Counted from the first letter of the stretch, positions 18,045-28,540 are shown. The stretch is 64,000 bases of DNA from Halomonas citrativorans (GCF_900163645.1 NZ_FUKM01000028.1:1-64000); one strand, 5' to 3'. Translations and numbers: made by a program. Notes: generated by a model not told the origin, from the sequence alone.

Positions 18045-18109
18045 AACCGCTGAAAACTAACTGTTAACCGCTAAGCTACCCGTAAACCGAAGCACCCTCT
18101 GTAACCGCT
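18045..18109. repeat. Four phased AACCG(C/A) direct repeats
   Basis: AACCGCT occurs at 18045-18051, 18066-18072 and 18103-18109, with AACCGA at 18085-18090. The starts are spaced 21, 19 and 18 bp, close to two helical turns. The array begins 11 bp upstream of the start codon of the RatA/COQ10-like gene and lies in the divergent region shared with queC. Such spacing suits a protein-binding array, but I recognise no known regulator site. Confidence 0.5.
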
Positions 18110-18311
18110 GGAAACGATAAGCTTAGCAAAACAATGAGCGTAGCATGCTGCTCAATTTATCGGGAATGACGAATAAAGAGAGACGATCATTCAGACTACG
18201 GCTGGTCAGATACGTTCTCATTGCGTAAACTGCCGCCCTCCCGGACCGGACCCCGGCACTCCGTGCAGCCTTATCGCGCACGAAAAATTCTCCGACAGCG
18301 AGTACTATTTT

Positions 18312-19022
18312 ATGTCCAGTACGTCTTCTCTCCCTCCTGCGTCACCGACAGCGACCGTGGTTATCTATTCCGGCGGCATGGATTCCTATACAGTGCTTCA
18401 CCGCGCACTGCGTGAAGGGCTGGAGGTCCACGCGCTATCTTTTGACTATGGTCAACGTCACGCGCGCGAGTTGGATGTGGCCACGCAGGTGTGCCGACAG
18501 TTGGGCATTCCTCACCAGGTGGTCGATATTCGAGCCATTCACGGTTTGATCGATAACTCCGCACTGACCAACGCCGACCAAGCCATGCCGACGGGTGACT
18601 ACGCAGATGATAATTTGCGCGCCACTGTCGTTCCCAATCGCAATATGATTTTACTGTCCCTGGCGATTGCCAAAGCGGTCAACATAGGCGCTGAGCGCGT
18701 GGATTATGGCGCCCATGGCGGTGACCATGTTTTATACCCGGATTGTCGCCCCGAGTTTGTCGATGCCATGAACCACGTGGCGGGCATTGCCAACTTTGAG
18801 CACGTTACGCTGCACGCCCCTTACCTACACTCATCAAAAGCGGATATTTTACGCGATGGCTTATCCATGGGGCTTGATTACCAGCATACCTGGACCTGCT
18901 ATGAAGGACGTGCGTTAGCGTGTGGTCAGTGCGGCAGCTGCCGAGAGCGCTTGGGTGCCTTTGCCGCTAACAATGCCCTTGACCCCTTGGCTTACGATGC
19001 GACAGCTCAGGTGAATCGCTGA
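18312..19022 (+). CDS. queC: 7-cyano-7-deazaguanine synthase
   Basis: A 236-residue N-type ATP pyrophosphatase with the P-loop [11 protein letters not shown] (about residue 19) and a C-terminal zinc site [19 protein letters not shown]. It converts 7-carboxy-7-deazaguanine to preQ0 in queuosine synthesis. It heads the que operon; its stop overlaps the queE start by one base. The N-terminal ~14 residues (Ser/Pro/Ala-rich) are longer than needed, but ATG 18312 is the only good ATG before the P-loop. Confidence 0.92.
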   Translation: MSSTSSLPPASPTATVVIYSGGMDSYTVLHRALREGLEVHALSFDYGQRHARELDVATQVCRQLGIPHQVVDIRAIHGLIDNSALTNADQAMPTGDYADDNLRATVVPNRNMILLSLAIAKAVNIGAERVDYGAHGGDHVLYPDCRPEFVDAMNHVAGIANFEHVTLHAPYLHSSKADILRDGLSMGLDYQHTWTCYEGRALACGQCGSCRERLGAFAANNALDPLAYDATAQVNR

Positions 19023-19666
19023 TGTATCACGTTAAAGAAGCCTTTTACACGCTACAGGGCGAAGGCGCACAAGCAGGTCGTGCCAGCGTTTTTTGCCGTT
19101 TTAGCGGCTGTAATTTGTGGTCAGGCCGTGAAGTGGATCGCGCTCATGCAAAATGTACCTTTTGCGATACGGATTTTATCGGCACTGACGGACAAAACGG
19201 CGGGCGATTCGCGACAGCGGCCGAGCTGGCTGCGCATATTAATGCGCTCTGGCCAAAAGGTAGCGCAAACGCCACCCCTTATGTGGTGTTTACCGGCGGT
19301 GAGCCTCTGCTCCAACTGGATACACCGTTAATTGACAAGCTACACCAGCAGGGCTTTGAAGTAGCCGTTGAAACGAACGGTACGTTGCTTCCCCCTCCCG
19401 GTATTGATTGGTTGTGCGTTAGCCCTAAAGGTAGTAATCCTTTGGCAATTACTCAGGGAAATGAATTAAAACTTGTTTATCCGCAGGCTAATGCTCTGCC
19501 TCCTGCATTTGAAGACCTTGCGTTTACTCACTTCTTTTTGCAGCCCATGGATGTAAGCCCGTTAGGGCTGCAGTCCGACACCATCGCTCAGGCAACGGAT
19601 TACTGTATGGCTAACCCACAGTGGCGCCTTACGCTTCAAATTCACAAAATCGCAGGGTTTGACTAA
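19022..19666 (+). CDS. queE: 7-carboxy-7-deazaguanine synthase (radical SAM)
   Basis: A 214-residue radical SAM enzyme. The cluster-binding cysteines have the CX14CX2C spacing seen in QueE (Cys30, Cys45, Cys48) rather than the usual CX3CX2C. FYTLQGEG at the N-terminus and FTGGEPLLQ (about 97-105) are also family marks. It converts 6-carboxy-tetrahydropterin to 7-carboxy-7-deazaguanine. It overlaps both queC and the QueD-like gene by one base each (TGATG/TAATG), so the operon is tightly coupled. Confidence 0.92.
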   Translation: MYHVKEAFYTLQGEGAQAGRASVFCRFSGCNLWSGREVDRAHAKCTFCDTDFIGTDGQNGGRFATAAELAAHINALWPKGSANATPYVVFTGGEPLLQLDTPLIDKLHQQGFEVAVETNGTLLPPPGIDWLCVSPKGSNPLAITQGNELKLVYPQANALPPAFEDLAFTHFFLQPMDVSPLGLQSDTIAQATDYCMANPQWRLTLQIHKIAGFD

Positions 19667-20499
19667 TGGCTCTCTTTGTAAATCAGTTAACCCATATGGA
19701 TGTCTCTGTTTGGTGCCCGACGCGCGGACTCATCGGCTGCAGCTGGCAAGTAGATGCGCTCCTTGAAGGCGCCTTGGGTGAAGACGGCATGCTATTTGAT
19801 TTTGGCGAGGTAAAGCCCTGGATCAAACGCACCCTGGATAGCGGTCTCGACCATACGCTCCTGGTGCCCACGCAGGCGCCCAGTGTAAGCATTACTGATT
19901 GCGAGGAAGGCCTCTGCGTTCGCACCGAAACACCTTACCCCATGGAAGTACGTGGGCCTGCCGAAGCCTTTAGCCTGCTTCCCTGGGCATCTATTACGCT
20001 TGAAGAGGTAGCGGCGTATTTAAGTGCCGAGTTGACCGCACAGCGCCCCGTCAACGTTGACCGTGTCACGCTAACGTTAAGTGATGAAGCTACGACCGGA
20101 GCAGCCTATGGCTATAGCCATGGCCTTAAACGGCACCAGGGCAACTGCCAACGTATTGCCCACGGCCACCGCTCCAGGCTCTCTGTTTGGCAATCGGGCA
20201 CGCGCCAACCTGAGCTGGAAGCTCGCTGGGCACACTGGCTGGATAACCGCTACCTACTTGAGCAAGCGGATATTGAACACCAGGACGATGTGTTCTTGAC
20301 CTGTCGTTACCAGGCAGCCCAGGGAGACTTCGCCATTCGCCTGCCAACAGACCGCTGTGCGGTATTACCGGGCCCCACTACCGTAGAGAATATCGCCATT
20401 TGGCTGGCACGTAGCATCGCCGATGAAAGCGGCCACACAACACATGTTCAAGCATTCGAGGGGATTAACAAAGGCGCCTTTGCGGAATTTACGCCATGA
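19666..20499 (+). CDS. queD: Tandem QueD-like protein (6-carboxytetrahydropterin synthase family)
   Basis: A 277-residue protein, twice the usual QueD length, made of two PTPS-fold halves. Half 1 (1-148) keeps DFGEVK (45-50), LDH (61-63) and a putative anchoring Glu141, but has no HxH zinc motif or catalytic-Cys context. Half 2 (149-277) keeps His152, Cys161, HGHR (166-169) and Glu265 (AFEG), but has LDN (192-194) where LDH is expected. Zinc ligands plus Cys therefore come from one half and the Asp-His pair from the other. In PTPS enzymes the Cys and the Asp-His pair already come from neighbouring subunits, so a composite site is plausible. The position after queC and queE supports the QueD role. 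Confidence 0.75.
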   Translation: MALFVNQLTHMDVSVWCPTRGLIGCSWQVDALLEGALGEDGMLFDFGEVKPWIKRTLDSGLDHTLLVPTQAPSVSITDCEEGLCVRTETPYPMEVRGPAEAFSLLPWASITLEEVAAYLSAELTAQRPVNVDRVTLTLSDEATTGAAYGYSHGLKRHQGNCQRIAHGHRSRLSVWQSGTRQPELEARWAHWLDNRYLLEQADIEHQDDVFLTCRYQAAQGDFAIRLPTDRCAVLPGPTTVENIAIWLARSIADESGHTTHVQAFEGINKGAFAEFTP

Positions 20500-20780
20500 G
20501 TGAGGCAGGTATTATCGTTAAGCAAGGCGAAGGCTGCCGAGCAGGTTGTGGGGCTTGCTGTATAGCGCCATCCATCAGCTCACCGATTCCAGGGATGCCT
20601 GAAGGCAAGCCTGCAGGGGTTCGCTGCATTCAGCTAGATGAGCAGAATCTATGTCGGCTTTTTGGCGATGCAAGCCGCCCCGCCGTATGCGCCAACTTTA
20701 ACTTTGATGCCAGCGTTTGTGGCGAGCACCGTGATCAGGCGCTCGCCACCCTTGCATACCTCGAAACAGAAACGGGATAA
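20496..20780 (+). CDS. YkgJ-type cysteine-cluster protein
   Basis: A 94-residue protein with the CxxxCxxCC motif (Cys14, Cys18, Cys21, Cys22) and further cysteines near 45, 53, 65 and 75, as in the zinc- or iron-chelating YkgJ/UPF0153 family. The biochemical role is unknown. It overlaps the QueD-like gene by 4 bp (ATGA) and so is the fourth gene of the queuosine operon, though it is not a known queuosine enzyme. Confidence 0.8.
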   Translation: MSEAGIIVKQGEGCRAGCGACCIAPSISSPIPGMPEGKPAGVRCIQLDEQNLCRLFGDASRPAVCANFNFDASVCGEHRDQALATLAYLETETG

Positions 20781-20783
20781 CCC

Positions 20784-23700
20784 CTAACCTTCTACACCCG
20801 CAGGCTGGGTCAAACGACGATCCAGCAGGCTCACCCAACGCACCAGCACCGGCGCATCGCTATGGCTAACATCATTCAGCAAATGTCGGAACGACTCTTT
20901 GGCAGTAGGGTCGCCCGGCTCAATGTGCATCAACCATAGCTCAAGCGCCGCCAGCTCCTGGTGGCGGTTCCCATTTTCTCGGGATTGGCTGATGGCCATC
21001 TCGGCAAGCGCCCTAACCTCGTTCGCAGGATGTCCAAGCTGATGCCGAACGCTCGCCAGCAGCGTCGCTAGCTCAGGCAAAAACAGCGTGGTGCGCTCTC
21101 GGGCGATCACAAGGCATTGATCCAAATAGTCTTCTGCGGCATCAAGCTCACCCAGCTCAATACAGGCATCGATATACCATAATGAGGGCCGCTGGTAGCG
21201 GTCGCTCCCTTTAAGCTCGGTCATCCGCTCAAGGCTTTCGCGTATTTGTGCAAGCCCTCCTTGGTCCCCTGCCAACGCGCGCTGCCATCCCAACACCGCC
21301 TGGGCCGAGATTTGCCATAATTGCAAGTCGGGCGTGACGGTCATGGCTGCCGCCCTCTCCGCCTGGCGCGCTGCCAGGTGCACATGCCCTAACTGACGAT
21401 AGAGGGAAGCCGCGAATAACAGCGACATTGCCAGCGTTCCCGGGTGGCCAATTTTTTCCGCCAACCGAAGCGCCGCCGATACTTGCCGCTCTGCACGCTG
21501 ATAGTCGCCCCGTAAACAGAGCGCCCAGCCTTGAAAACACGCTGCCGTTACCTGCGGGTGATCAGAGAACGGTAACCACTCAATCATCATTTGTGCATTG
21601 AGCGGATCAATTTCATCCAGATGATCGTGGGCCTGCTGGATACGCCCTGCCCAGTACTCGCATTGAGCGCGTGCATAATCCGCTAAACGGCGATAGCGCG
21701 GGTCTTCCAGTCGCTCCGCGATATCCGCAAGCGTCGAGGCAAGCGCAAACGCATCGGCATGCGCATAGCGCTGGCTGCGCCCTACCCAGAGCCCCCACTT
21801 AACCAGAAAGACCTGCTCAAGCTCCTCAGGGTCATCCAACATATCGCTGCCGGACTCACGCAGTAGCTCTCGGGCGCGAACAAAACTTTCATGAGCGATG
21901 GGTGAGCCGTGTCCTTCCAAGGAAAATGCGGCCTGCCCACGTACCGTAAGCAGGCTAACCTCGCGCTCTATCTCATGCTCAACATGGCGCAAGCTTGCCA
22001 ACCCTGCGTCGGCCATCCGCAACGCCGTTCGGTTAGCACTGACCTTTAGCGCCTCGCGAGCAGAAAGCTCAAAATAGCGTGCGCCGCGTGCGTAATGACC
22101 GCTTCTACGCAAGTGCGCAGCAAAGTCGCCAGGATGGCGACTAATCCACATGGGGAAACGCTCTTCAATTAGCGTGACGACCTGCTGATGCAGTTTGACG
22201 CGTACATCGCGCGGGCAGGAGAGATAGGCAGCTTCCTGAAGAAGCTGATGGCTAAACTGGTACTCTTGCTCACCGACTTCTTTATTAACGGGCTCAATGA
22301 TCTCGAGCTGACGCATATGCTCGAGCGCTTGCGTTAGTCGAGCGGGCTCCCAGCCACTGCACTCCAGCAAAAAATCCAGCCGGAAACGTTTGCCAAGTAC
22401 TGCCGCCACGTGGGCAATAATGCGGTCGGCCTCCAACTGATCAATACGGCTGGCTAGCAAGCCCAGCAACCCCTTCGGCAGCTCATCAAATTGGACACTA
22501 CGTCCTTCGCGACGGTCCATGTCCAGGCGTCGGCAAATTTCCTGCATGTAAAGCGGCACGCCATCGCACCGCTCTATGATCTGGTTACGCAGCCGGGGGC
22601 TTAAATGTATGCGGTAGCGGCGTGACAGCTGTGAAAGCAGGCGTGACGATTGCTGGACATCCAACTTGCCCAAATTGATCTGCTGGTCCCAGTGAAGCTT
22701 AACCGGTAAGGGTTCACGTCCATGGTGACTGGCAATCAGCATAAACGCCGTATTGATAGGCAAGCGCGCCTGAAGGCCTGCCAGCACTTTAAAGGAGGGT
22801 TCATCAACCCATTGAAGATCATCAATCATTAGCGCCAGCGTACGTTCACTGGATTGCTGCTCAATCAAGCGATGTAACAACTGTACGACCAGCTCCGCCG
22901 CCTCGCCATTTTGCGCAAGCTGCGCCACCTCTTGAACGTCCCTAACCCCAAGCGCTTCTTCAAGTAGGTGCTGTCGGCTCTTTTCTAAAAGACCCAAGCC
23001 CAGCGTTGTTTGCATGGCATGCAAGGTATCCAGTGCAGGTGGCGCATTTAGATGCCAGGCCACCAGGCTGCGGGCAATGCCGTAAGGTTCAAGTACAGAT
23101 AATCGCGTCGTTGGCTGCCAACAAATCGCGGCATCGCGACTTAATTCAAGCTGACGAAAGCCCACCATGAGCGCAGATTTCCCCATGCCCGAAGCACCTC
23201 GGACAAGCACGCTTTGGCGCAGCCCAATTCCCGCCCGCGCCAAGGCATCGCGGAGCGTACGCAGCGCGGCCTCACGCCCGACTAAACTCGGCGGTAGCGC
23301 ATCACGCCCCCCTTCATTTTGACCCAAGACCAGCGCGCGCAGGCGAATACGCCCATCGCTTGCCACCAGCCGAGACACCAGTCGTGGCTGTAGATCAAGC
23401 GCGGGGGGCATGTGCTGGCTGGCCTCCTGAGAAATGACCAGCTCACTGCCCTCTGCCGCACTCATTAGCTCCAAGGCAACTTGCGTCACCTGACCAAGTG
23501 GGTCCGCTAGCTGACGCTCTGCCAAATAGACGACCCGCCCGCTATTTAAACCGGCGGCAAGCTCAAAGGCGGGCGGCTCACCTTCCCTGTCCCAATGACG
23601 CGCCGACTCTTGCGGCAACGCATGTTGACAGTGTTCGTAAAGCGCTACCAGCTCCGCAAGCTGGTGTGCGGGCCCATGTGTACCAAAACAGGCGAGCCCG

Positions 23701-24683
23701 AGTCCTCCGGTTGCCCCAGGTAACCAGAACCCCCCCAGATGATGACACTGCTGCTCTAACCAACGCAGTAACTCCAGCTGCAAGGCCAGACAGCTACGCA
23801 CTGCTGCACGCTCCTGCCAGTCGCCCTTCAAGCGCAGCCGAATAGCCATCACGGAGAGCTGGCGCAGCTCGATTTCATCGTCGCGTAGCGGCTTGCTGTC
23901 CGCTGCCAATACGCGCGAAAAAGCGCCCTGAGGGGACATAGCACGAGGATCATGCGGCCCATCCGACCAATAGCTTGCGAGCTGTAAAAAACTGGGCTCA
24001 GGCTGCTGCCCCGAAAGTGCTAATAGCTGTAAATAACCATTGTATTGCTCGTGAGCAGCAGCGATTTGGTTCTGCTCGGCTAGCTGGCGCACCAAGCGCT
24101 CATGAAAAGGTGCGTAACCCGAAAAGCGGCTTACCAAGCCCTCAAGCATTACATCTGGCGCATCCTCATGGGCTTCCAGGACCTGCTCAGCAAAGCGAAT
24201 GACACGCTGACGCCATTCGTTGCGCACTTGTACGAACCACCGCTGAAATTCGCTACAGTTGGTTAGCTGGAGCTCCTCAACGAGGTCTCCCTGATAGCAG
24301 GTCAGCACCGCTTCGAGCGTTGCTAATTCGCGGGGGCCTTCCAGCAGTTGCTGCAGTTCATGTAAATCGATGCGCCAAGTCGATGGCAGGTTAAAAGCGA
24401 TGGTTTGGCGCGACACATTCAAGACTTGATCAGCGTTATCCCCGAGCGAATGACGCAGGCAGTGCAGGGCATGGCGCAAGTTAGTCCTGCCTGATGAAAG
24501 CCCCTGGTCTGGCCATAACAGCTCGGCGAGCACCGCACGGTTCACCGGCTGGCGGTGAAGCAGTAAGTAGACTAACAGCGCTTTGACTTTGTCATAGCTA
24601 AAGTGGGTTAGTACACCATCCCCCTGAGAGAGGGAAAAATGACCAAAGAGGATTAGCTGATCAGACTCACGAGTATCGCGCAT
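20784..24683 (-). CDS. SARP-type regulator with degenerate cyclase, AAA ATPase and TPR domains
   Basis: A 1299-residue cytoplasmic protein. Residues 1-100 form an OmpR-like winged helix and 105-240 a bacterial transcriptional activator domain (BTAD), as in SARP regulators. Residues 272-440 look like a class III nucleotide-cyclase domain, but the metal-binding Asp positions are lost (VMAIRLRL; GGLGLACFG where GDG is expected). From about 466 comes an ATPase with Walker A GASGMGKS (496-503) and Walker B LALMIDD (616-622). The rest (about 850-1299) is helical TPR-like. The layout resembles large signal-integrating STAND regulators. It follows miaE by 30 bp and is likely co-transcribed. Target genes and signal are unknown. 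Confidence 0.75.
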   Translation of the reverse strand: MRDTRESDQLILFGHFSLSQGDGVLTHFSYDKVKALLVYLLLHRQPVNRAVLAELLWPDQGLSSGRTNLRHALHCLRHSLGDNADQVLNVSRQTIAFNLPSTWRIDLHELQQLLEGPRELATLEAVLTCYQGDLVEELQLTNCSEFQRWFVQVRNEWRQRVIRFAEQVLEAHEDAPDVMLEGLVSRFSGYAPFHERLVRQLAEQNQIAAAHEQYNGYLQLLALSGQQPEPSFLQLASYWSDGPHDPRAMSPQGAFSRVLAADSKPLRDDEIELRQLSVMAIRLRLKGDWQERAAVRSCLALQLELLRWLEQQCHHLGGFWLPGATGGLGLACFGTHGPAHQLAELVALYEHCQHALPQESARHWDREGEPPAFELAAGLNSGRVVYLAERQLADPLGQVTQVALELMSAAEGSELVISQEASQHMPPALDLQPRLVSRLVASDGRIRLRALVLGQNEGGRDALPPSLVGREAALRTLRDALARAGIGLRQSVLVRGASGMGKSALMVGFRQLELSRDAAICWQPTTRLSVLEPYGIARSLVAWHLNAPPALDTLHAMQTTLGLGLLEKSRQHLLEEALGVRDVQEVAQLAQNGEAAELVVQLLHRLIEQQSSERTLALMIDDLQWVDEPSFKVLAGLQARLPINTAFMLIASHHGREPLPVKLHWDQQINLGKLDVQQSSRLLSQLSRRYRIHLSPRLRNQIIERCDGVPLYMQEICRRLDMDRREGRSVQFDELPKGLLGLLASRIDQLEADRIIAHVAAVLGKRFRLDFLLECSGWEPARLTQALEHMRQLEIIEPVNKEVGEQEYQFSHQLLQEAAYLSCPRDVRVKLHQQVVTLIEERFPMWISRHPGDFAAHLRRSGHYARGARYFELSAREALKVSANRTALRMADAGLASLRHVEHEIEREVSLLTVRGQAAFSLEGHGSPIAHESFVRARELLRESGSDMLDDPEELEQVFLVKWGLWVGRSQRYAHADAFALASTLADIAERLEDPRYRRLADYARAQCEYWAGRIQQAHDHLDEIDPLNAQMMIEWLPFSDHPQVTAACFQGWALCLRGDYQRAERQVSAALRLAEKIGHPGTLAMSLLFAASLYRQLGHVHLAARQAERAAAMTVTPDLQLWQISAQAVLGWQRALAGDQGGLAQIRESLERMTELKGSDRYQRPSLWYIDACIELGELDAAEDYLDQCLVIARERTTLFLPELATLLASVRHQLGHPANEVRALAEMAISQSRENGNRHQELAALELWLMHIEPGDPTAKESFRHLLNDVSHSDAPVLVRWVSLLDRRLTQPAGVEG

Positions 24684-24713
24684 GCTACATATCCTGCCTG
24701 GGCTAGTGGTGTA

Positions 24714-25370
24714 TTAAGCGGGTACACCACTATGAAAACGAAAAGCCGTATCGGGTGACGTTATCAGCTCTGCTTCCCGGGCCACAAAAAAAGCAATTCT
24801 TTCATCAATGGAAGCGTTAGTTTGCTGCTGCGCAAGCAGTAGGTAGTCTTCAAAATGACGCCCTTCGGACTTAACCAGCGTGCGATAAAATTTAGCCAAC
24901 TCTTCATCCAGGTAAGGAATCAAGCGAGCAAAACGCTCGCAGCTGCGTGCTTCTATTAAGGCGCCAATAATGAGGATATCAATAAGACGCTCTGGATCAT
25001 TGCTGCGCACATGACGTCGCAAGCCCTCAGCGTACCGGGAAGCGGTTAAATGCTTGTATTCAACGCCGCGCTTTTCCATTAAACCCACAACTTGCTCAAA
25101 GTGCAGCAATTCTTCGCGGGCGAGCTGAGACATTTTGCTCAATAAAAGAGGCTGGTCTACATAACGATACAGCAAGCTCATGGCCGTCGAAGCGGCCTTT
25201 TTCTCACACTGAGCGTGGTCAACAAGCAGTATTTCGGGGTTATCTAGCGCCCATTTAAGCCAGCTGTCCGGCGTTATACAGGCAAGAAATTCATTTAAAC
25301 TTTCGGGCAACAAGTCATCTGCTTGAAGTTTATGGTCTGCGGGTGTTAATTCCGGCAATTGCATTGACAT
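24714..25370 (-). CDS. miaE: tRNA-(ms2io6A)-hydroxylase
   Basis: A 218-residue ferritin-like non-haem di-iron protein. The carboxylate/His ligand pairs are visible: EELLHFEQV (about 111-119), EARSCERF and SEGRHFEDY. Together with the start PELTPADHKLQADDLLPESL they match MiaE. It hydroxylates the isopentenyl group of ms2i6A37 in tRNA using oxygen. It lies upstream of the large SARP regulator on the same strand, and the two tRNA-modification loci (que and miaE) sit within 5 kb of each other. Confidence 0.88.
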   Translation of the reverse strand: MSMQLPELTPADHKLQADDLLPESLNEFLACITPDSWLKWALDNPEILLVDHAQCEKKAASTAMSLLYRYVDQPLLLSKMSQLAREELLHFEQVVGLMEKRGVEYKHLTASRYAEGLRRHVRSNDPERLIDILIIGALIEARSCERFARLIPYLDEELAKFYRTLVKSEGRHFEDYLLLAQQQTNASIDERIAFFVAREAELITSPDTAFRFHSGVPA

Positions 25371-25866
25371 AACGTTCTTCCGAGCATTTTTTCACAATTG
25401 TACAATATTTAAACGCCGATAGCGTTCACCCCGTTCCCAAACCGCAAGAACAATGCCATGTCTTTTGGGTACATATTGCTGGCCACCGCTAATAGAAATA
25501 ATGGCGCTCTACGCTTCGCTGTGAGGTTAGTTCAACGTGGAAAGCAACCGTAACGTTATAGCGTCCAAGCCATGGTAACGCGGCGCAACCGCAATCACAC
25601 CTTTAGCATGCTCAGGCCCATCACACCCTGCCAGAAAGTGTCCCAAACGGCCAAAACACAGGCCTTTAAAGCAGTATTTTTTGTGTATCAACATAAAGTA
25701 CAACACCTGCCTCTCGCCTTCTTCTTAACATTGTCGACAGTTTGCCGTAGAATCCGTGTCATCCAACCAGACGCTGTTTCCAAGCGTATGTCATGTGTCC
25801 GAGCGCACGCTCAAACACCGTGAAAATGTGTGCTCGCCACCATAAAGCAGATGAGAGGGCCCCAAC
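25371..25866 (+). other. Intergenic region holding the acnB promoter
   Basis: No ORF here looks real; the 83-codon frame at 25572-25823 runs through the promoter and has ordinary intergenic composition. The left part must hold the miaE promoter, which I could not place. The right part holds the acnB promoter and a 5' untranslated region of about 105 nt. Confidence 0.5.
25725..25753 (+). promoter_or_regulatory. Sigma-70 promoter of acnB
   Basis: A -35 hexamer TTAACA (25725-25730), a 17-bp spacer and a -10 hexamer TAGAAT (25748-25753) form a near-consensus promoter. Transcription would begin near 25760, about 107 nt before the GTG start of acnB. Confidence 0.6.
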
Positions 25867-28470
25867 GTGCTTGAAGCATATCGCCAACATGTCGAGGAAC
25901 GCGCCGCTGAAGGCGTACCACCCAAGCCTCTAAACGCCGAGCAAGTTGCCGCCTTAATTGAGCTGCTAAAAACCCCACCGGCGGGTGAAGAGGAATTTGT
26001 TCTTGATCTGATCACCAACCGGGTTCCGCCGGGCGTCGATGAAGCCGCTTATGTAAAAGCGGGCTTTCTTACTGCAATCGCCAAGGGCGAAGCAACCTCT
26101 CCGCTAATCGATAAAATCCACGCGGTTAAGCTGCTAGGCACCATGCAAGGCGGCTACAACATCGTATCCATGGTAGAACTTTTGGATAACGAAGAGTTAG
26201 CGCGTGAAGCCGGCGAACAGCTCAAGCATACCCTGCTGATGTTTGATGCCTTTCATGATGTTGAAGAGCGTGCCAAAAAGGGTAACAGCGTTGCCAAGGA
26301 CGTTATTCAGTCTTGGGCAGAAGCAGAGTGGTACCTTTCCAAGCCTGCTTTAGAAGAAAAAATCACCCTGACCGTCTTTAAGGTGCCGGGTGAAACCAAC
26401 ACTGATGATCTGTCACCAGCACCCGATGCCTGGTCGCGCCCCGATATCCCGCTGCACGCCAATGCCATGCTCAAAAACGAGCGTGACGGCATTGTGCCTG
26501 AAGTACCGGGCTCTATGGGTCCGCTCAAGCAAATTGAGGAAGTCAAATCCAAAGGCTTCCCGGTTGCTTATGTCGGTGATGTCGTGGGTACGGGCTCTTC
26601 ACGTAAATCAGCCACTAACTCCGTGCTGTGGTTCTTTGGTGACGATATCCCTTACGTTCCCAACAAGCGCGCTGGCGGCTTCTGTTTTGGTAGCAAAATT
26701 GCTCCGATCTTCTTTAACACCATGGAAGATTCTGGCGCACTCCCGATTGAACTGGACGTATCAAAGCTGGAAATGGGCGATGTCATCGACGTCTACCCCT
26801 ACGAAGGCAAGGTGTGCAAGCACGGCACTGATGAAGTGCTCACCACGTTTGCATTGAAAACTCAGCTGATCCTGGACGAAGTACGTGCTGGCGGCCGTAT
26901 TCCTCTGATCATCGGTCGTGGCCTGACGGGCAAAGCACGTGAGTCCCTTGGCCTTGAGCCTTCTGACGTATTCCGCCTGCCGGATCAGCCCAAAGACACT
27001 GGCAAGGGCTTTACCCTGGCGCAGAAAATGGTCGGTAAGGCGTGCGGCCTGGAAGGCGTTCGTCCGGGCATGTACTGCGAACCTAAAATGTCCACGGTCG
27101 GCTCCCAGGATACTACTGGCCCGATGACCCGGGACGAGCTGAAAGACCTGGCCTGCCTGGGCTTCCAAGCGGACTTGGTCATGCAGTCATTCTGCCACAC
27201 GGCGGCCTATCCGAAGCCGGTTGACGTGGACACTCACCACACACTGCCTGACTTCATTATGAACCGCGGCGGTGTATCGCTGCGTCCTGGCGACGGCATC
27301 ATCCACAGCTGGCTGAACCGTATGCTGTTGCCAGATACAGTAGGTACCGGCGGCGACTCCCACACCCGCTTCCCGCTGGGCATCTCGTTCCCGGCTGGTT
27401 CAGGCCTGGTGGCCTTCGCTGCTGCCACCGGCGTTATGCCGCTGGATATGCCGGAATCCGTACTGGTGCGCTTTAAAGGCAAGCGTCAGCCTGGCGTTAC
27501 CCTGCGCGACCTGGTTCACGCCATTCCGCTTTACGGCATCAAGCAAGGTCTTCTGACCGTTGATAAGGCCAACAAGAAGAATGCGTTCTCTGGCCGCGTG
27601 CTGGAAATTGAAGGGCTTGAAGACTTAACGGTCGAGCAGGCATTTGAGCTTTCCGATGCCTCTGCTGAGCGCTCTGCCGCTGGCTGTACTATTACGCTGT
27701 CTGATGAGAGCGTTACCGAGTACCTGAAATCCAACATCACACTGCTGAAGTGGATGATCGCTAACGGTTATGGCGATGAGCGTACGATTAGTCGTCGTAT
27801 CGAAGGTATGGAAGCGTGGCTTGCCGACCCGAGCCTGATGCGTGCCGATGCGGATGCCGAATACGCCGAAGTCATCGAAATTGATTTGTCCGAGATTAAA
27901 GAACCAGTACTTTGCGCGCCTAACGATCCTGACGATGCTCGTTTGCTGTCAGACGTAGCGGGCGAAAAGATTGATGAAGTATTTATCGGCTCGTGCATGA
28001 CCAACATTGGTCATTTCCGCGCAGCGGGTAAACTACTTGAAAAGCAGCCTGCAGGCAGCCTCAAAACTCGCCTGTGGCTGGCACCGCCGACCAAAATGGA
28101 CCAGCACCAGCTGACCGAAGAGGGTTACTACGGCATTTATGGTCGTGCCGGTGCGCGTATGGAAATGCCGGGATGCTCACTGTGTATGGGTAACCAGGCG
28201 CGCGTTGCTGCAAAAAGCACCGTTGTGTCTACGTCTACACGTAACTTCCCGAACCGTTTGGGCGATGGTGCCAACGTGTACCTTGCCTCGGCGGAACTCG
28301 CCGCGGTTGCCGCGGTGGAAGGTCGCCTGCCAACCGTTGAAGAGTATCAGCGTTACATGAGTGAATTTGACGCCATGGCAGGAGAGATCTATCGTTATAT
28401 GAACTTCCACGAAATTGAGGAGTATCAGAAAATCGCCTCAAACGTGATTCCGGTTGCTCAAGAAGCGTAA
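25867..28470 (+). CDS. acnB: Aconitate hydratase B
   Basis: An 867-residue AcnB-type aconitase: N-terminal HEAT-like domain (1-160), the swivel domain placed before the iron-sulfur core as in AcnB, and cluster cysteines in GSCMTN and GCSLCMGNQ (Cys near 710, 769 and 772). It interconverts citrate and isocitrate and can switch to an RNA-binding apo form in relatives. The start is GTG at 25867, giving [17 protein letters not shown], the family N-terminus. A good promoter lies upstream and a strong terminator follows. Confidence 0.95.
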   Translation: MLEAYRQHVEERAAEGVPPKPLNAEQVAALIELLKTPPAGEEEFVLDLITNRVPPGVDEAAYVKAGFLTAIAKGEATSPLIDKIHAVKLLGTMQGGYNIVSMVELLDNEELAREAGEQLKHTLLMFDAFHDVEERAKKGNSVAKDVIQSWAEAEWYLSKPALEEKITLTVFKVPGETNTDDLSPAPDAWSRPDIPLHANAMLKNERDGIVPEVPGSMGPLKQIEEVKSKGFPVAYVGDVVGTGSSRKSATNSVLWFFGDDIPYVPNKRAGGFCFGSKIAPIFFNTMEDSGALPIELDVSKLEMGDVIDVYPYEGKVCKHGTDEVLTTFALKTQLILDEVRAGGRIPLIIGRGLTGKARESLGLEPSDVFRLPDQPKDTGKGFTLAQKMVGKACGLEGVRPGMYCEPKMSTVGSQDTTGPMTRDELKDLACLGFQADLVMQSFCHTAAYPKPVDVDTHHTLPDFIMNRGGVSLRPGDGIIHSWLNRMLLPDTVGTGGDSHTRFPLGISFPAGSGLVAFAAATGVMPLDMPESVLVRFKGKRQPGVTLRDLVHAIPLYGIKQGLLTVDKANKKNAFSGRVLEIEGLEDLTVEQAFELSDASAERSAAGCTITLSDESVTEYLKSNITLLKWMIANGYGDERTISRRIEGMEAWLADPSLMRADADAEYAEVIEIDLSEIKEPVLCAPNDPDDARLLSDVAGEKIDEVFIGSCMTNIGHFRAAGKLLEKQPAGSLKTRLWLAPPTKMDQHQLTEEGYYGIYGRAGARMEMPGCSLCMGNQARVAAKSTVVSTSTRNFPNRLGDGANVYLASAELAAVAAVEGRLPTVEEYQRYMSEFDAMAGEIYRYMNFHEIEEYQKIASNVIPVAQEA

Positions 28471-28540
28471 CCATCCTATCGCCGATGCTCGCACCATCAC
28501 AGACTTAATGAAATTCCGTTAATTCTGAGACGATGACCGA

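Noticed and set aside
18110..18311. A possible preQ1 riboswitch before queC
   Set aside because: No preQ1-I, -II or -III core pattern is visible in the queC leader.
20784..24683. A defence-type STAND NTPase reading of the large regulator
   Set aside because: The N-terminal winged helix plus BTAD indicates a transcription factor; no effector domain or defence neighbours are present.
25572..25823. An 83-codon frame upstream of acnB
   Set aside because: It spans the near-consensus acnB promoter and has no ribosome site or recognisable domain.
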